Assembly: GCF_002863565.1 (NCBI RefSeq)
Contig: NZ_PGUW01000011.1
Coordinates: forward strand, 124,001 to 188,000
Direction: 5' to 3'
Source of the DNA: Bacillus sp. V5-8f
GTDB lineage: Bacteria; Bacillota; Bacilli; Bacillales; DSM-1321
Length of the DNA stretch: 64,000 bases
A program made the translations under genes and the position numbers. Below are positions 43,001 through 52,467 of this stretch, piece after piece; position 1 is the stretch's first letter; every line of letters begins with the position of its first letter. The notes under the pieces were generated by a model. It did not search any database. It had not been told where the DNA came from and saw nothing but the letters and a program-made list of their open reading frames with translations.

Positions 43001-43062
43001 CGTGCTGTTTAAAGGAACGAATAGTTTTGCATCGTCCATATTTAGGAAGGAGGAATACATTA

Positions 43063-44037
43063 ATGGGAAAGCTATATTCAATAGGGGAAGTGTTAATCGA
43101 CTTTATCCCTCTTCAAAAAGGCAGGGCACTTAAGGATGTAACAACATTTGAGCGTGCGCCTGGCGGGGCCCCTGCCAACGTGGCAGCTGCTGTGGCCAAA
43201 TTTGGAGGAGTATCCTCCATGATCACGAAGCTGGGAAAAGACGCATTTGGTGATTTCCTGGTTGAAACATTGGAGAAATCCGGCGTGGAAACGGATAAAA
43301 TCATACGAACAGACGAAGCGAATACTGCGCTTGCTTTTGTTTCTTTACGCGAAGATGGCGAAAGGGATTTCTCGTTTTACCGCAAGCCATCAGCTGATCT
43401 CCTGCTTACGGCGGATGAGATCAACGAAGACTGGTTCGGGGTAGGGGATATTCTGCACTTCGGGTCAGTTGATTTAGTCGAGAGCCCGATGAAGCATGCC
43501 CATATAAAAGCAATCGAGCAGGCTAAATTAAAGGGAAGCTTAATCAGCTTTGACCCAAATGTCCGGCTGCCGCTTTGGGAAAGCCCAGAGGATTGTAGGC
43601 AAACGATTCTTGAATTTGTACCTAAAGCACATATTCTCAAAATTTCAGATGAAGAATTGCCATTTATTACAAACGTGAAAGATCCGGAAGAAGCTATACA
43701 ATCTCTGTTCATCGGGGAGGTAAAAGCAATTATTTATACAAAAGGCTCCCATGGTGCGGACCTTTACATAAAAACAAATAAATATGAATCCAGAGGCTAC
43801 AGCGTGGATGTACAGGATACCACCGGTGCTGGTGATGCATTTATCGGAGGATTTCTTTACAAACTGTTAAGCAGGCGTACCACTCAAGAAACCCTAGAAG
43901 AGATTTGCCAGGCAAACCATCAGGAATTCCTGGCATTCTCCAATGCGAGCGGTGCCCTCACAACGACCGGAAAAGGCGCGATCAGCTCAATTCCTGCTAT
44001 TGAACAAATTATACAGCTACTAGAACAAGCAAAATAA
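43063..44037 (+). CDS. scrK: Fructokinase, PfkB family
   Basis: 324 residues from the ATG at 43063, 9 nt after AAGGAGG. Ribokinase/PfkB signatures: GGAPANVAAAVAKFGG (about 36-51) and DTTGAGDAFIGGF with the catalytic Asp near residue 260. It phosphorylates the fructose released by ScrB. It starts inside the open frame downstream of the repeat and lies 15 bases before the next gene. Confidence 0.92.
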   Translation: MGKLYSIGEVLIDFIPLQKGRALKDVTTFERAPGGAPANVAAAVAKFGGVSSMITKLGKDAFGDFLVETLEKSGVETDKIIRTDEANTALAFVSLREDGERDFSFYRKPSADLLLTADEINEDWFGVGDILHFGSVDLVESPMKHAHIKAIEQAKLKGSLISFDPNVRLPLWESPEDCRQTILEFVPKAHILKISDEELPFITNVKDPEEAIQSLFIGEVKAIIYTKGSHGADLYIKTNKYESRGYSVDVQDTTGAGDAFIGGFLYKLLSRRTTQETLEEICQANHQEFLAFSNASGALTTTGKGAISSIPAIEQIIQLLEQAK

Positions 44038-44052
44038 GAAGGAGAATTCGCA

Positions 44053-45744
44053 GTGTCCCAAAATAAAAAATGGTGGAAAGAAAGTGTTGTTTATCAAATT
44101 TATCCGAGAAGCTTTATGGACAGCAACGGAGATGGAATCGGGGATATCCCTGGAATCATCTCGAAGCTTGACTATTTAAAGCATCTGGGGGTGGATGTTG
44201 TTTGGCTTTCTCCAGTTTATCAATCGCCAAATGATGATAATGGATATGATATCAGCGACTATCAGGAAATCATGGAAGAATTCGGTACCATGGAAGATTG
44301 GGACCGGCTTCTCGACGAAATGCATAAACGGGAGATTAAACTGGTTATGGACCTGGTGGTAAACCATACCTCTGATAAGCATGCCTGGTTTATGGAAGCA
44401 AGAAATTCGAAAGATAATCCATACAGGGATTATTACATTTGGCGTCAGGGACGAGGGGGCCTGCCTCCTACAGACTGGGAAGGCTCTTTTGGAGGATCTG
44501 CTTGGGAATACAGCCCGGAAACGGAAGAGTATTATCTTCATATGTTTTCGAAAAAACAGCCCGATCTCAATTGGGAAAACCCAGCTCTCCGGAACGATAT
44601 CTATTCCATGATGAAATTTTGGCTCGATAAAGGCATTGACGGATTTCGTATGGATGTCATCAACATGATCTCTAAAAAGGAATTCCTGCCCACTTATGAA
44701 GAGCTCGCAGAGGGAACCGCAAAACCACTGCCTTATCAGTTTAATGGAGCAAGTGTACATGACTATCTGCAGGAAATGAATCGTGAGGTCTTATCAAAAT
44801 ACGATATCATGACAGTAGGCGAATGCCCTAAAGTCACCCCGGAACAAGCTGAACTGTATACTGCGGAAGAGCGAAACGAACTAAATATGGTATTCCAATT
44901 TGAACATATGAGCCTCGATAAACAAAAAGGAAAACAAAAATGGGACTTGAAGACGTTAGAGCTGTCAGACTTAAAACAAAACCTCTCAAAATGGCAAAAA
45001 CAGCTCGAAAACCGCGGATGGAATAGCCTGTATTGGAACAACCACGACCAGCCCCGCATTGTTTCCCGCTTCGGGACTGATGGGAAATACCGGGTTGAAT
45101 CTGCGAAGATGCTGGCTACGCTGCTCCATTTTATGAAGGGGACTCCGTATATTTATCAAGGTGAGGAAATCGGCATGACCAATGTCCGATTCCCGGGGAT
45201 TGAAGATTATCAGGACATTGAAACGAAAAATATGTATCAGGAAAGAGTTCATGAACTAGGCTATGATTCTAAGGACGTTATGGAGTCAATATACGCCAAA
45301 GGGCGCGATAACGCGAGAACTCCAATGCAATGGGATGATTCGGAACATGCAGGCTTCACAAAAGGAACTCCATGGTTTAACGTAAACCCGAATTATACAG
45401 CGATCAATGTTAAAAATGACTTAGAAAACAAGAATTCTATTTTCTATCATTATAAAAAACTTATCGAACTTCGAAAAAAGCACGAAATCGTAGTATATGG
45501 AAGTTATGATTTAATTCTCGGAGACCATGAATCCATTTTTGCTTACATAAGGCAATTAGGGGATCAAATGCTGCTTGTAATCAATAATTTCTATGAGAAA
45601 GAAGCAGAATTTGAATTACCTTCTTCTATCACTTTTGGGTCAGGTGAGCTATTAATCAGCAACTATGACGACCATAACGTGGCCGACATTGCGAAATTCA
45701 CGCTGCGACCTTATGAATCAGTCGTTTATCAATTGGAAAAATAA
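44053..45744 (+). CDS. GH13 alpha-glucosidase (oligo-1,6-glucosidase / sucrase type)
   Basis: 563 residues, full length. GH13 active site: nucleophile Asp201 in GFRMDVIN, acid/base Glu257 in VGECPK, and Asp332 in NNHDQPR. The GTG start follows GAAGGAGAATT. As the last gene of the sucrose operon it may act on sucrose isomers or glucosyl-sucrose oligosaccharides inside the cell. No signal peptide. A terminator follows. It is closely paralogous to the gene at 62489. Exact specificity cannot be read. Confidence 0.9.
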   Translation: MSQNKKWWKESVVYQIYPRSFMDSNGDGIGDIPGIISKLDYLKHLGVDVVWLSPVYQSPNDDNGYDISDYQEIMEEFGTMEDWDRLLDEMHKREIKLVMDLVVNHTSDKHAWFMEARNSKDNPYRDYYIWRQGRGGLPPTDWEGSFGGSAWEYSPETEEYYLHMFSKKQPDLNWENPALRNDIYSMMKFWLDKGIDGFRMDVINMISKKEFLPTYEELAEGTAKPLPYQFNGASVHDYLQEMNREVLSKYDIMTVGECPKVTPEQAELYTAEERNELNMVFQFEHMSLDKQKGKQKWDLKTLELSDLKQNLSKWQKQLENRGWNSLYWNNHDQPRIVSRFGTDGKYRVESAKMLATLLHFMKGTPYIYQGEEIGMTNVRFPGIEDYQDIETKNMYQERVHELGYDSKDVMESIYAKGRDNARTPMQWDDSEHAGFTKGTPWFNVNPNYTAINVKNDLENKNSIFYHYKKLIELRKKHEIVVYGSYDLILGDHESIFAYIRQLGDQMLLVINNFYEKEAEFELPSSITFGSGELLISNYDDHNVADIAKFTLRPYESVVYQLEK

Positions 45745-45749
45745 TGACG

Positions 45750-45786
45750 AACTCCATAGAAATCAACATTCTATGGGGTTTTTTAT
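45750..45786 (+). terminator. Terminator of the sucrose operon
   Basis: ACTCCATAGAA pairs with TTCTATGGGGT (one G-U pair), followed by six T. Confidence 0.9.
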
Positions 45787-45983
45787 TCCGTTTTCGCGGT
45801 TTTGCAAGCGAAGTGGAAAATTCCAAATGCTCTCTATACCAACGCAAATCCGAAAGATTCCAAGAAAATCCCAATGCGTTTTTAGCCAATCCTTATGGGA
45901 ATTCAGCACATTTAGAAATTACTTAGCCAAGCCTCACCGTCTTTAGATCATTAAGCTAACCACTTAAGAGTATGCGGTCTTGG

Positions 45984-46497
45984 TTACAAAAGGATATGCT
46001 CTCCTTTTTCCAGCACCACTGCTTTCAGTTGAAGGGATTCAGGATATTTGATTCCCACGCCGGTACTTAAACAAGCCACCGATTCTCCAGCTTTGATCCA
46101 GTTATTCCCCCTTAAGATTCTAGCTGCTGCAAAGGTTGCTGCTCCTTTAGGGCAGATAAAGTTTCCTTCTAGGCTGGCTACTTCTAGCTGGCAGCTTTTG
46201 ATACTTTCTTCGGAGACGGAAATCGCACAGCCTGCTGTTTCCCGAATAGCTTGTAATACAAGGAAATCACCAAGAGGTTTCGGGACATTGATGCCAAATG
46301 CGTTTCTGTTAGAATTTTCTCATAGTTCCGACTTGGTCTTACCTTCTTCCAAGGCCTTTACAATTGGTGCGCAGCCCTCTGCCTGTACGGCGACAAGGCG
46401 CGGAAGTTTCTCTCCATTAATCCAGCCTAGTTATTTTAGTTCTAGTAAGGCTTTGTAGATGCCAATCATTCCAACTCCCCCTCCGGTAAGAAACATG
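45984..46497 (-). pseudogene. Threonine synthase remnant, 3' portion
   Basis: The minus strand reads FLTGGGVGMIGIYKALLELK, stop, LGWINGEKLPR, VQAEGCAPIVKALEEGK, stop, NVPKPLGDFLVLQAIRETAG, FICPKGAATFAAAR and LSTGVGIKYPES. This is the C-terminal part of pyridoxal-phosphate threonine synthase with two in-frame stops (TAA and a TGG-to-TGA type change). The matching upstream part lies at 46592-46723 on the opposite strand. Non-functional. Confidence 0.85.
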
Positions 46498-46591
46498 ACT
46501 TTCCTCCTTTCATACAAACGTTAGACATTTTTTGGTACAGAAACGTTTCAATAGTAAATAAATTTTTCCAACTGTATACAAATATCTTATA

Positions 46592-46723
46592 GGAGAGAAC
46601 GGGTTTTATGATGCTTCGACTCTGAAAGAGCCCTACAGGATTGAAGGTAAGAAAACAATGGGCTACGAAATAGCCGAACAAATGGACTGGAAGCTTCCCG
46701 ATGTCATTCTTTTTTTACCCTAG
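46592..46723 (+). pseudogene. Threonine synthase remnant, inverted middle portion
   Basis: The plus strand reads ENGFYDASTLKEPYRIEG, KKTMGYEIAEQMDW and KLPDVIL before a TAG. In intact threonine synthases this stretch directly precedes the PTGGGxGLIG region found on the minus strand at 46497. The pieces abut back-to-front, as expected if a segment of about 220 bases had inverted in place. Confidence 0.8.
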
Positions 46724-46947
46724 TAAAAAAAGCGGTTAGGGGAAATGACAAGGCATTTCAAGAACTGATTGAAGAAGAAAAACATAAGCTCTACCGCACG
46801 GCCTTTCTTTATGCAAGGAATGAAAGCGACGCACTGGACATTGTACAGGAATCGGTCTATAAAGCCTATGTATCTATTAAAAATTTGACAGTAAAAAAGA
46901 GTATAAAGTCAAAGGATTTTCATACTCTGCCCATCCTCAGCCTATGA
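46703..46947 (+). pseudogene. ECF sigma factor remnant
   Basis: A frame without a proper start encodes FFTLVKKAVRGNDKAFQEL, then KHKLYRTAFLYARNESDALD and IVQESVYKAYVSIKNL, the region-2 start of a SigV/SigX-like ECF sigma factor. The homology ends near 46885 and the frame stops at 46947. Region 4 is missing. Confidence 0.75.
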
Positions 46948-47120
46948 CAATGTGGATAAAAACAACTATCTCATCCACCGATCCTGATAAAGTGGAGGTT
47001 GGGCAGGAGATAGAAGATACGATATTGGAGTTTCTCGAATCAGAGGAAGCAAAGGCTGCCATCCAAAATGATGAATACAAAATCATTGTGCTTAGCAAAG
47101 ATAAAAAGAAAATAAATTAG
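46908..47120 (+). pseudogene. C-terminal remnant of an unknown gene, possibly the anti-sigma partner
   Basis: A 70-codon frame lacking a start encodes VKGFSYSAHPQPMTMWIKTT and an acidic helical tail ending VLSKDKKKIN. It follows the sigma remnant directly. Extracytoplasmic domains of Bacillus anti-sigma factors can look like this, so a deletion joining sigma and anti-sigma genes is possible, but the family was not confirmed. Confidence 0.35.
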
Positions 47121-47200
47121 CTCTTGCTCTGGTTCCAAGATTCCTTGCGGTTGCTGTTGCTCCGACACTTTACTTTTCCCTTGAATCAAAGCATGCAGCA

Positions 47201-47251
47201 AAGCCTGTATTAGTGATCATTGCGAATCAGTAATACAGGCTGTTTTCCTTT
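47201..47251 (+). terminator. Terminator hairpin
   Basis: AGCCTGTATTA pairs perfectly with TAATACAGGCT across an 18-nt loop and is followed by GTTTTCCTTTT. Confidence 0.75.
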
Positions 47252-47284
47252 TACAATTTTGGTATATAAACGTCTTTAACCAGG

Positions 47285-47449
47285 TTAGATAATAGGATAG
47301 TTGAAGCCATAACGCGGATTGGTGTAATAGGGTGGCCTCCAACCAACTTCGGACATTGGCCAGGAATGATTGATATAATCCATCCTTACTTTTTCATATG
47401 ACCTGTTGACCAGCAGTAGTTTTACTTCCGGATTAAATTCAAATCTCAA
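47285..47449 (-). CDS. Small aromatic-rich protein (54 residues)
   Basis: A TTG start lies exactly 7 nt after AAGGAGG (minus strand, 47463-47457). The product is 54 residues with a Trp/Tyr/Pro-rich second half (SWPMSEVGWRPPYY, then GFNYPII) and no membrane helix. I know no family. Tyr/Pro-rich short proteins are common in spore coats, and the next gene has a sigma-K-like promoter, but the role is open. Confidence 0.55.
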   Translation of the reverse strand: MRFEFNPEVKLLLVNRSYEKVRMDYINHSWPMSEVGWRPPYYTNPRYGFNYPII

Positions 47450-47589
47450 AGAGCAGCCTCCTTACTTTTTTCTCACGCTTTACCCTATTCATGCGTACTT
47501 AAAATGGAGCAAGTACCAACAGCCTATAACGATGAGATGTAGCGCATTTCTGAATTGTTTTTATTTCTGTTTTCTTTTGGATAACAAGC

Positions 47590-47617
47590 ACTTTGCAGGG
47601 CGGCTTCACATACGGTA
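47590..47617 (+). promoter_or_regulatory. Sigma-K-like promoter of the repeat-bearing SDR gene
   Basis: AC (47590-47591), 17 bases, CATACGGTA (47609-47617); a full match to the -10 pattern CATANNNTA, about 30 bases before the start codon. Confidence 0.5.
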
Positions 47618-47647
47618 AACAGAAAGTTTATTACCAGGAGGTCTCCA

Positions 47648-49132
47648 ATGAATCAAGAAAATAAAGATCGAAAAATGTTCCAAATAGATCAAATGAATGA
47701 TATGGATTCCATGGATGAAATTAATTTTATCGATCAAATAAACACAGTGGAACATATACCGCAAATGCAAGTACAGCAAAGCTATCAAATTCCACCATAC
47801 TCTTTGCCGCACATCCAACATGCCAATCAAATAAGACAATATGACATGCCACAAATGGACCAGTACCGAGCAGGGAATATGATAGGGCACCAGTATCCAG
47901 GCGGCAACATGATGAGGCAGTATCAAGATGATAATATAATGGGCCAATACTATGATGGCAACGTGATGGGCCAGTATGAAGATGATAATATTATGGGCCT
48001 GTACTATGACGGAAACGTAATGGGGCAATATCAAGGTGATAATGTGATGGACCAGTACCATGATGGCAACGTGATGGGGCAATATCAAGGTGATAATGTG
48101 ATGGACCAGCACTATGATGGTAACGTAATGGGCCAATATCAAAAAGATAGCGTGATGGGCCAGATGGATCAAATGAAGCTGCAGCAGATCAGGCAGCTGC
48201 AACAATCCTTTGATGCTAATAAAGTAGAACATCCATACCCAATGTACCCAAACTATGGGAAAATAACCCGTTATGAAGAAATCCCGATCAATTTGCCGGA
48301 ACAGCGCCAGCTTTTTCATCCTGGTGTGGAAGGGTTAATGGTGCCCCGTCCGATTATTGAAAATCCAAATTATAAAGGAAGCGGTAAGTTAAGAGGAAAA
48401 GTTGCGCTGATTACAGGCGGTGACAGCGGAATTGGGGCGGCGACGGCCATTGCGTTTGCCAAAGAAGGCGCAGACGTAGCCATAGCTTATTTAAATGAAC
48501 ATGAGGATGCAAACCGGACCAGAATGAGGATTGAACAACTTGGCCGGCGTTGTATATTGATGCCTGGTGACTTGCGGGAAAAACGGCAGTGTGTTGCGAT
48601 TGTAGAGCAAACCGTAAGGACGTTTGGCCGTCTTGATATCCTTTGTAACCATGTAGGCATCCAGTTCCAGCAGTTGCGTTTGACTGACATTACAGACCAG
48701 CAATTCGATGACACCTTTAAGGTGAATATTTATTCCCACTTCTACACCACAAGGGCAGCGCTTCCATATATGAAGCCGGGAAGCTCTATTATTGGCACTA
48801 CCTCTGTTGTGACATATGTCGGTGAGAAACAAATGATTGATTACACGGCTACCAAAGGTGCTATCGTAGGCTGGACACGCGCCCTTGCGAATAATGTCGT
48901 CGATCAAGGTATTCGTGTCAACGCAGTAGCGCCGGGACGGATCTGGACGCCGCTTATCGCCGCAAGTTTCTCTTCAGACCAGGTTGCTGTGTACGGGGCC
49001 TTTAATAAAATGCAGCGTGTGGCCCATCCATTCGAATTGGCACCTACCTATGTGTATTTGGCTTCCGATGATTCACGCTTTGTCACAGGCCAAGTGCTCC
49101 ATGTCGACGGCGGGGAATCTACGCATTCATAA
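47648..49132 (+). CDS. SDR-family oxidoreductase with a repeat-rich N-terminal extension
   Basis: 494 residues. Residues about 92-174 are an 18-residue repeat, four to five units of the type [18 protein letters not shown], in a Met/Gln/Asp/Tyr-rich low-complexity region. The C-terminal part (from about 240) is a full SDR of the YhdF/YhxC type: TGGDSGIG (256-263) binds NAD(P), and Tyr399-x3-Lys403 is catalytic. Similar SDRs without the extension are about 290 residues long. CCAGGAGG precedes the ATG. A sigma-K-like promoter suggests a spore surface enzyme tethered by the repeats. Substrate unknown. Confidence 0.85.
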   Translation: MNQENKDRKMFQIDQMNDMDSMDEINFIDQINTVEHIPQMQVQQSYQIPPYSLPHIQHANQIRQYDMPQMDQYRAGNMIGHQYPGGNMMRQYQDDNIMGQYYDGNVMGQYEDDNIMGLYYDGNVMGQYQGDNVMDQYHDGNVMGQYQGDNVMDQHYDGNVMGQYQKDSVMGQMDQMKLQQIRQLQQSFDANKVEHPYPMYPNYGKITRYEEIPINLPEQRQLFHPGVEGLMVPRPIIENPNYKGSGKLRGKVALITGGDSGIGAATAIAFAKEGADVAIAYLNEHEDANRTRMRIEQLGRRCILMPGDLREKRQCVAIVEQTVRTFGRLDILCNHVGIQFQQLRLTDITDQQFDDTFKVNIYSHFYTTRAALPYMKPGSSIIGTTSVVTYVGEKQMIDYTATKGAIVGWTRALANNVVDQGIRVNAVAPGRIWTPLIAASFSSDQVAVYGAFNKMQRVAHPFELAPTYVYLASDDSRFVTGQVLHVDGGESTHS

Positions 49133-49140
49133 TCATATTT

Positions 49141-49200
49141 TTAAGGGGTCAGTCCCCCGTTGCGCTAACGCTTTACCGCTCCGGGGGACTGACCCCTTAA
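49141..49200. repeat. GGGGTC-family repeat, copy 4 (perfect 19-bp hairpin)
   Basis: TTAAGGGGTCAGTCCCCCG and its exact complement flank a 22-nt loop containing CTAACGCTTTACCGC. It fills the gap between two convergent genes and probably terminates both. Confidence 0.88.
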
Positions 49201-49204
49201 CTTG

Positions 49205-50434
49205 TTACCTTTGTTCAAACAACCTGGCTATTTCAATGATTACGTTAGTGGCTTTTTCCATATTGTCTACTGAAATATATTCAAATTTGCCGTGGAAGTT
49301 TTCACCGCCCGTGAAGATATTCGGGGTAGGCAGTCCCATGTAGGAGAGCTGGGACCCGTCCGTGCCGCCGCGGATCGGTTTTATGATCGGGTTGATGCCC
49401 AGGTTTTCCATAGCCTGATGGGCAATGTCGACAATTTCCTTTACCGGTTCAATTTTTTCTTTCATATTATAGTATTGATCATTCATTTCAAGATGGATGC
49501 TGTCTTTTCCGTATTTGTCCCCAAGCTCATTCACAATGTGCTCAAGAGCAGCTTTTCGATCGTTAAAAGCATCCCTGTCAAAGTCACGGATGATGTAATG
49601 AAGTTTTGTTTGTTCCACATCGCCATTTATGCCAAGAAGATGATAAAAACCTTCATAGCCTTCCGTAAATTCAGGAGCTTGTTGTTCAGGCAGCCGTCCG
49701 TTCAATTCCATGGCAATTTTAGCCGAATTTACCATCTTGCCTTTTGCTGTGCCGGGATGGACGTTCGTTCCTTTGACCGTAATTTTTGCCGCAGCCGCGT
49801 TAAAGTTTTCAAACTCAAGCTCACCAAGGGGCCCACCGTCCACTGTATAAGCGAATTTGGCATCGAAGGCGGCCACGTCGAATTTATGCGGGCCTCTTCC
49901 AATTTCTTCATCAGGGGTAAAAGCAACCCTGATTCTTCCATGCTTGATTTCCGGGTGTTTAATTAAATAAGCCATGGCAGTCATAATTTCGGCGATGCCG
50001 GCTTTGTTATCTGCCCCGAGGAGAGTCGTGCCATCTGTTGTTATTAAGGTGTGCCCTTTGTAATTAGAAAGCTCCGGAAATTCTTTCGGTGAAAGAACGA
50101 CTTGCAAAGCTTCATTTAATACGATTTCATTGCCGTCATAGCTTTCTACAATTTGCGGGTTGACGTTCGCTCCGGTAAAATCAGTGGCTGTATCGACATG
50201 GGCCAGAAATCCAATCGTCGGAACATTCTTATCTGTATTGGAGGGGAGAGTGGCCATCACGTATCCATTTTCATCAATAGTAACTTCCGTCATTCCAATT
50301 GCCTTTAATTCATCAACCAGCATTCGTGCAAGAGTTAACTGCCCAGGCGTCGAAGGACAACTTGAGCTTTCTTCGTTTGATTGGGTGTCTACTTTTACAT
50401 AAGAAGTAAAGCGTTCAATTATTTCTCTTTTCAA
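49205..50434 (-). CDS. pepT: Peptidase T (tripeptide aminopeptidase)
   Basis: 409 residues, M20B family. Zinc-site motifs are [23 protein letters not shown], and the catalytic glutamates in [10 protein letters not shown]; the late [10 protein letters not shown] holds the last ligand. It removes the N-terminal residue from tripeptides in the cytoplasm. AGGAG abuts an ATG at 50443, too close for use; the TTG three codons in has 8-nt spacing and matches the usual family start, so it is preferred. Confidence 0.93.
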   Translation of the reverse strand: MKREIIERFTSYVKVDTQSNEESSSCPSTPGQLTLARMLVDELKAIGMTEVTIDENGYVMATLPSNTDKNVPTIGFLAHVDTATDFTGANVNPQIVESYDGNEIVLNEALQVVLSPKEFPELSNYKGHTLITTDGTTLLGADNKAGIAEIMTAMAYLIKHPEIKHGRIRVAFTPDEEIGRGPHKFDVAAFDAKFAYTVDGGPLGELEFENFNAAAAKITVKGTNVHPGTAKGKMVNSAKIAMELNGRLPEQQAPEFTEGYEGFYHLLGINGDVEQTKLHYIIRDFDRDAFNDRKAALEHIVNELGDKYGKDSIHLEMNDQYYNMKEKIEPVKEIVDIAHQAMENLGINPIIKPIRGGTDGSQLSYMGLPTPNIFTGGENFHGKFEYISVDNMEKATNVIIEIARLFEQR

Positions 50435-50468
50435 TTTCTTCATCTCCTAGAATGTAAAATTGTTCCGT

Positions 50469-52097
50469 TCACGTAATTGGCAAAGCAATTTTTATTTTTG
50501 TACCAGAATCTACTTCACTTTTGATGGAAATTTTACCCCGATGTGCTTCAATGATCCTATAACTAACGGTTAACCCTAGTCCTGTACCTTTTTCTTTGGA
50601 TGAATAAAAAGGCTCCCCCAGATGTTTTACCCGATTTTTCTCAATACCGCATCCATTATCTTTTACTGTGACCGTCACCCATTCCTCTTCTACCTGGAAG
50701 TCTATTTGTATCTTCTTAGAGGATGCCTCGAGGGAATTCTTTATAATATTAATGAAGACCTGCTTTAATTGATTCGCTTCACAGGATATCAAAGGGAGTT
50801 CATGTCTCACATCGAATACCATCTGTGCACCGTAAAGGTTCGCTTGTGGCTCTAATAAGGCCTTTACATCTGACATTAAATGAACAAGGTTATGCTCTTG
50901 GAATTTCATTTGCTGTGGTTTCGCAAGCACCAACAATTCACTTACGATTTGGTTGATCCGGTCCAACTCATTTAACATAATGGAATAATAATGCTGATGC
51001 TGGCTTTCCCGATCGTTGAGCAATTGGACAAATCCTTTTAACGAAGTCAGGGGATTTCTTACCTCATGAGCCACACTTGCCGCCAGTTCCCCAACGATGG
51101 AAAGCTTTTCGGTCTTCCTCAGCCGTTCTTCTGTTTCCCGAATATGGGTAACATCCTTTGCATAACTGATAATTCCTGCGATCTCATCATCGATAAGAAT
51201 GGGGACGAAAGTGCAAGAAAATATCGCAATCTTGTCCTGGATACAAAAATGTACATCGCCTGTGTTTATTCCGGTTCTATGTTTTTTAACGTATGCAAAG
51301 GAGTCCATAAGTTTGTTCTTTTCTTTTTCTGAAGGGAAGATAAAGTCATTTATGGATGCACCTATTAATTGATTGTGGGACAAGCCAACAATAGATTCAA
51401 ACTGGGGGTTCACATTAGTGAGGATTCCATTTAAATCCATCATATATACAGGATCGGGATTGTAATCAAATAATGATTTGTACTGCTGCCTGTTTTCCGA
51501 TAATTTTTTCTCGGCCATGATCCGCTCGGTAATATCTCTCCCCATAACCACCAGGCCTTTTCTAGAACCATCATGATGGAAGAGGGGTACTTTAATTGTA
51601 TCAAACGTTTTAAAACCGCCATTAGGCAATGGAATTATCTCTTCACACCTGGTGACTTTCTGCGCTTTCCACGCTTCTTCATCGGAAACTTCACAATACT
51701 TTAGCACTTCGTTATAAAAGTTTGAATATTCCGCCAGCTCCGAATCCCTTTTCCCTTTATAATCAACGCCCTTCAATTCGAAAAGATTTAATCCGAATTC
51801 ATTGGCCTCAATCCATTTCCCGTCCCCATCTTTGAAATTCACAAAATCAACCATGGAGTTAATCAGCGTATGTAGGCGCCGTTCTTCTTCCTTTAATGCT
51901 AGGTATTTTTCATTTTTAGATAAAAAGAAATAGAGCAGCAAGCCAGTAATAAGGATAAAAAATAGCCCCTTTATCTTTTCGACTATTATTAATAGTTCCT
52001 GATCATTAATGTAACGATATAGAATGAAATCTGTAACAAACACCCATAAGGCACCAAAAAGTAGATATAAAAGCAAACCCTTATGTTTGGACATCAT
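50469..52097 (-). CDS. PAS-domain membrane sensor histidine kinase (sporulation-kinase type)
   Basis: 542 residues. Two N-terminal membrane helices (about 8-26 and 42-61), two PAS domains (about 75-190 and 205-320), a HisKA domain with His344 in SVAHEVRNPLTSLKG, and a HATPase_c domain (GTGLGLTVSYRII). The order matches KinB/KinE-type Bacillus kinases that feed the Spo0 phosphorelay. No response regulator is next to it, as usual for phosphorelay kinases. GGGAGAAAC precedes the ATG. The signal is unknown. Confidence 0.88.
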   Translation of the reverse strand: MMSKHKGLLLYLLFGALWVFVTDFILYRYINDQELLIIVEKIKGLFFILITGLLLYFFLSKNEKYLALKEEERRLHTLINSMVDFVNFKDGDGKWIEANEFGLNLFELKGVDYKGKRDSELAEYSNFYNEVLKYCEVSDEEAWKAQKVTRCEEIIPLPNGGFKTFDTIKVPLFHHDGSRKGLVVMGRDITERIMAEKKLSENRQQYKSLFDYNPDPVYMMDLNGILTNVNPQFESIVGLSHNQLIGASINDFIFPSEKEKNKLMDSFAYVKKHRTGINTGDVHFCIQDKIAIFSCTFVPILIDDEIAGIISYAKDVTHIRETEERLRKTEKLSIVGELAASVAHEVRNPLTSLKGFVQLLNDRESQHQHYYSIMLNELDRINQIVSELLVLAKPQQMKFQEHNLVHLMSDVKALLEPQANLYGAQMVFDVRHELPLISCEANQLKQVFINIIKNSLEASSKKIQIDFQVEEEWVTVTVKDNGCGIEKNRVKHLGEPFYSSKEKGTGLGLTVSYRIIEAHRGKISIKSEVDSGTKIKIALPIT

Positions 52098-52467
52098 AAT
52101 GTTTCTCCCTTACGATCATTTCTCTCTGTAATAATGAAATAAGTAAAACTCCTAAATTTATATTATATCAAAGCTGCAACTATAAAATATATAGAAAGTG
52201 CATTTAACTGTTGCAGAAGGGATGAAAAAACCCCGTTGATTTTTTCTCCCCCAAAAAATGTAGTTGGAATCCTCTAACCATTCCTTCGATTTATTTTAGA
52301 ACACTCGTTCTTACCTAACAATCCTTACCAATATATTTAATAGAAAATGACATAAGGCCTATGTATGCAAGGGATTATATGGGGATTTTTGGTAGAATCA
52401 TACCTATTTTAAATATTCGCAATATTATAAAATAGGCACTGAATCTACTAATTAAAGGAGGAATTCT
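52098..52467. other. Divergent intergenic region
   Basis: 370 AT-rich bases between the kinase and the M28 peptidase genes. Several TATAAA/TATTAT-like boxes exist but none has a convincing -35. No gene or strong structure was found. Confidence 0.4.

Noticed and set aside
46048-46458. Plus-strand open frame of 136 codons
   Set aside because: It is antisense to the threonine synthase remnant, which explains the sequence; no ribosome binding site.
46540-46556. Palindrome GAAACGTTTC as a cre site
   Set aside because: It lacks the extra base between AA and CG required by the cre consensus, and no intact gene lies next to it.
47406-47618. Plus-strand 70-codon frame
   Set aside because: No ribosome binding site, and it overlaps the minus-strand 54-residue gene, which has a perfect one.
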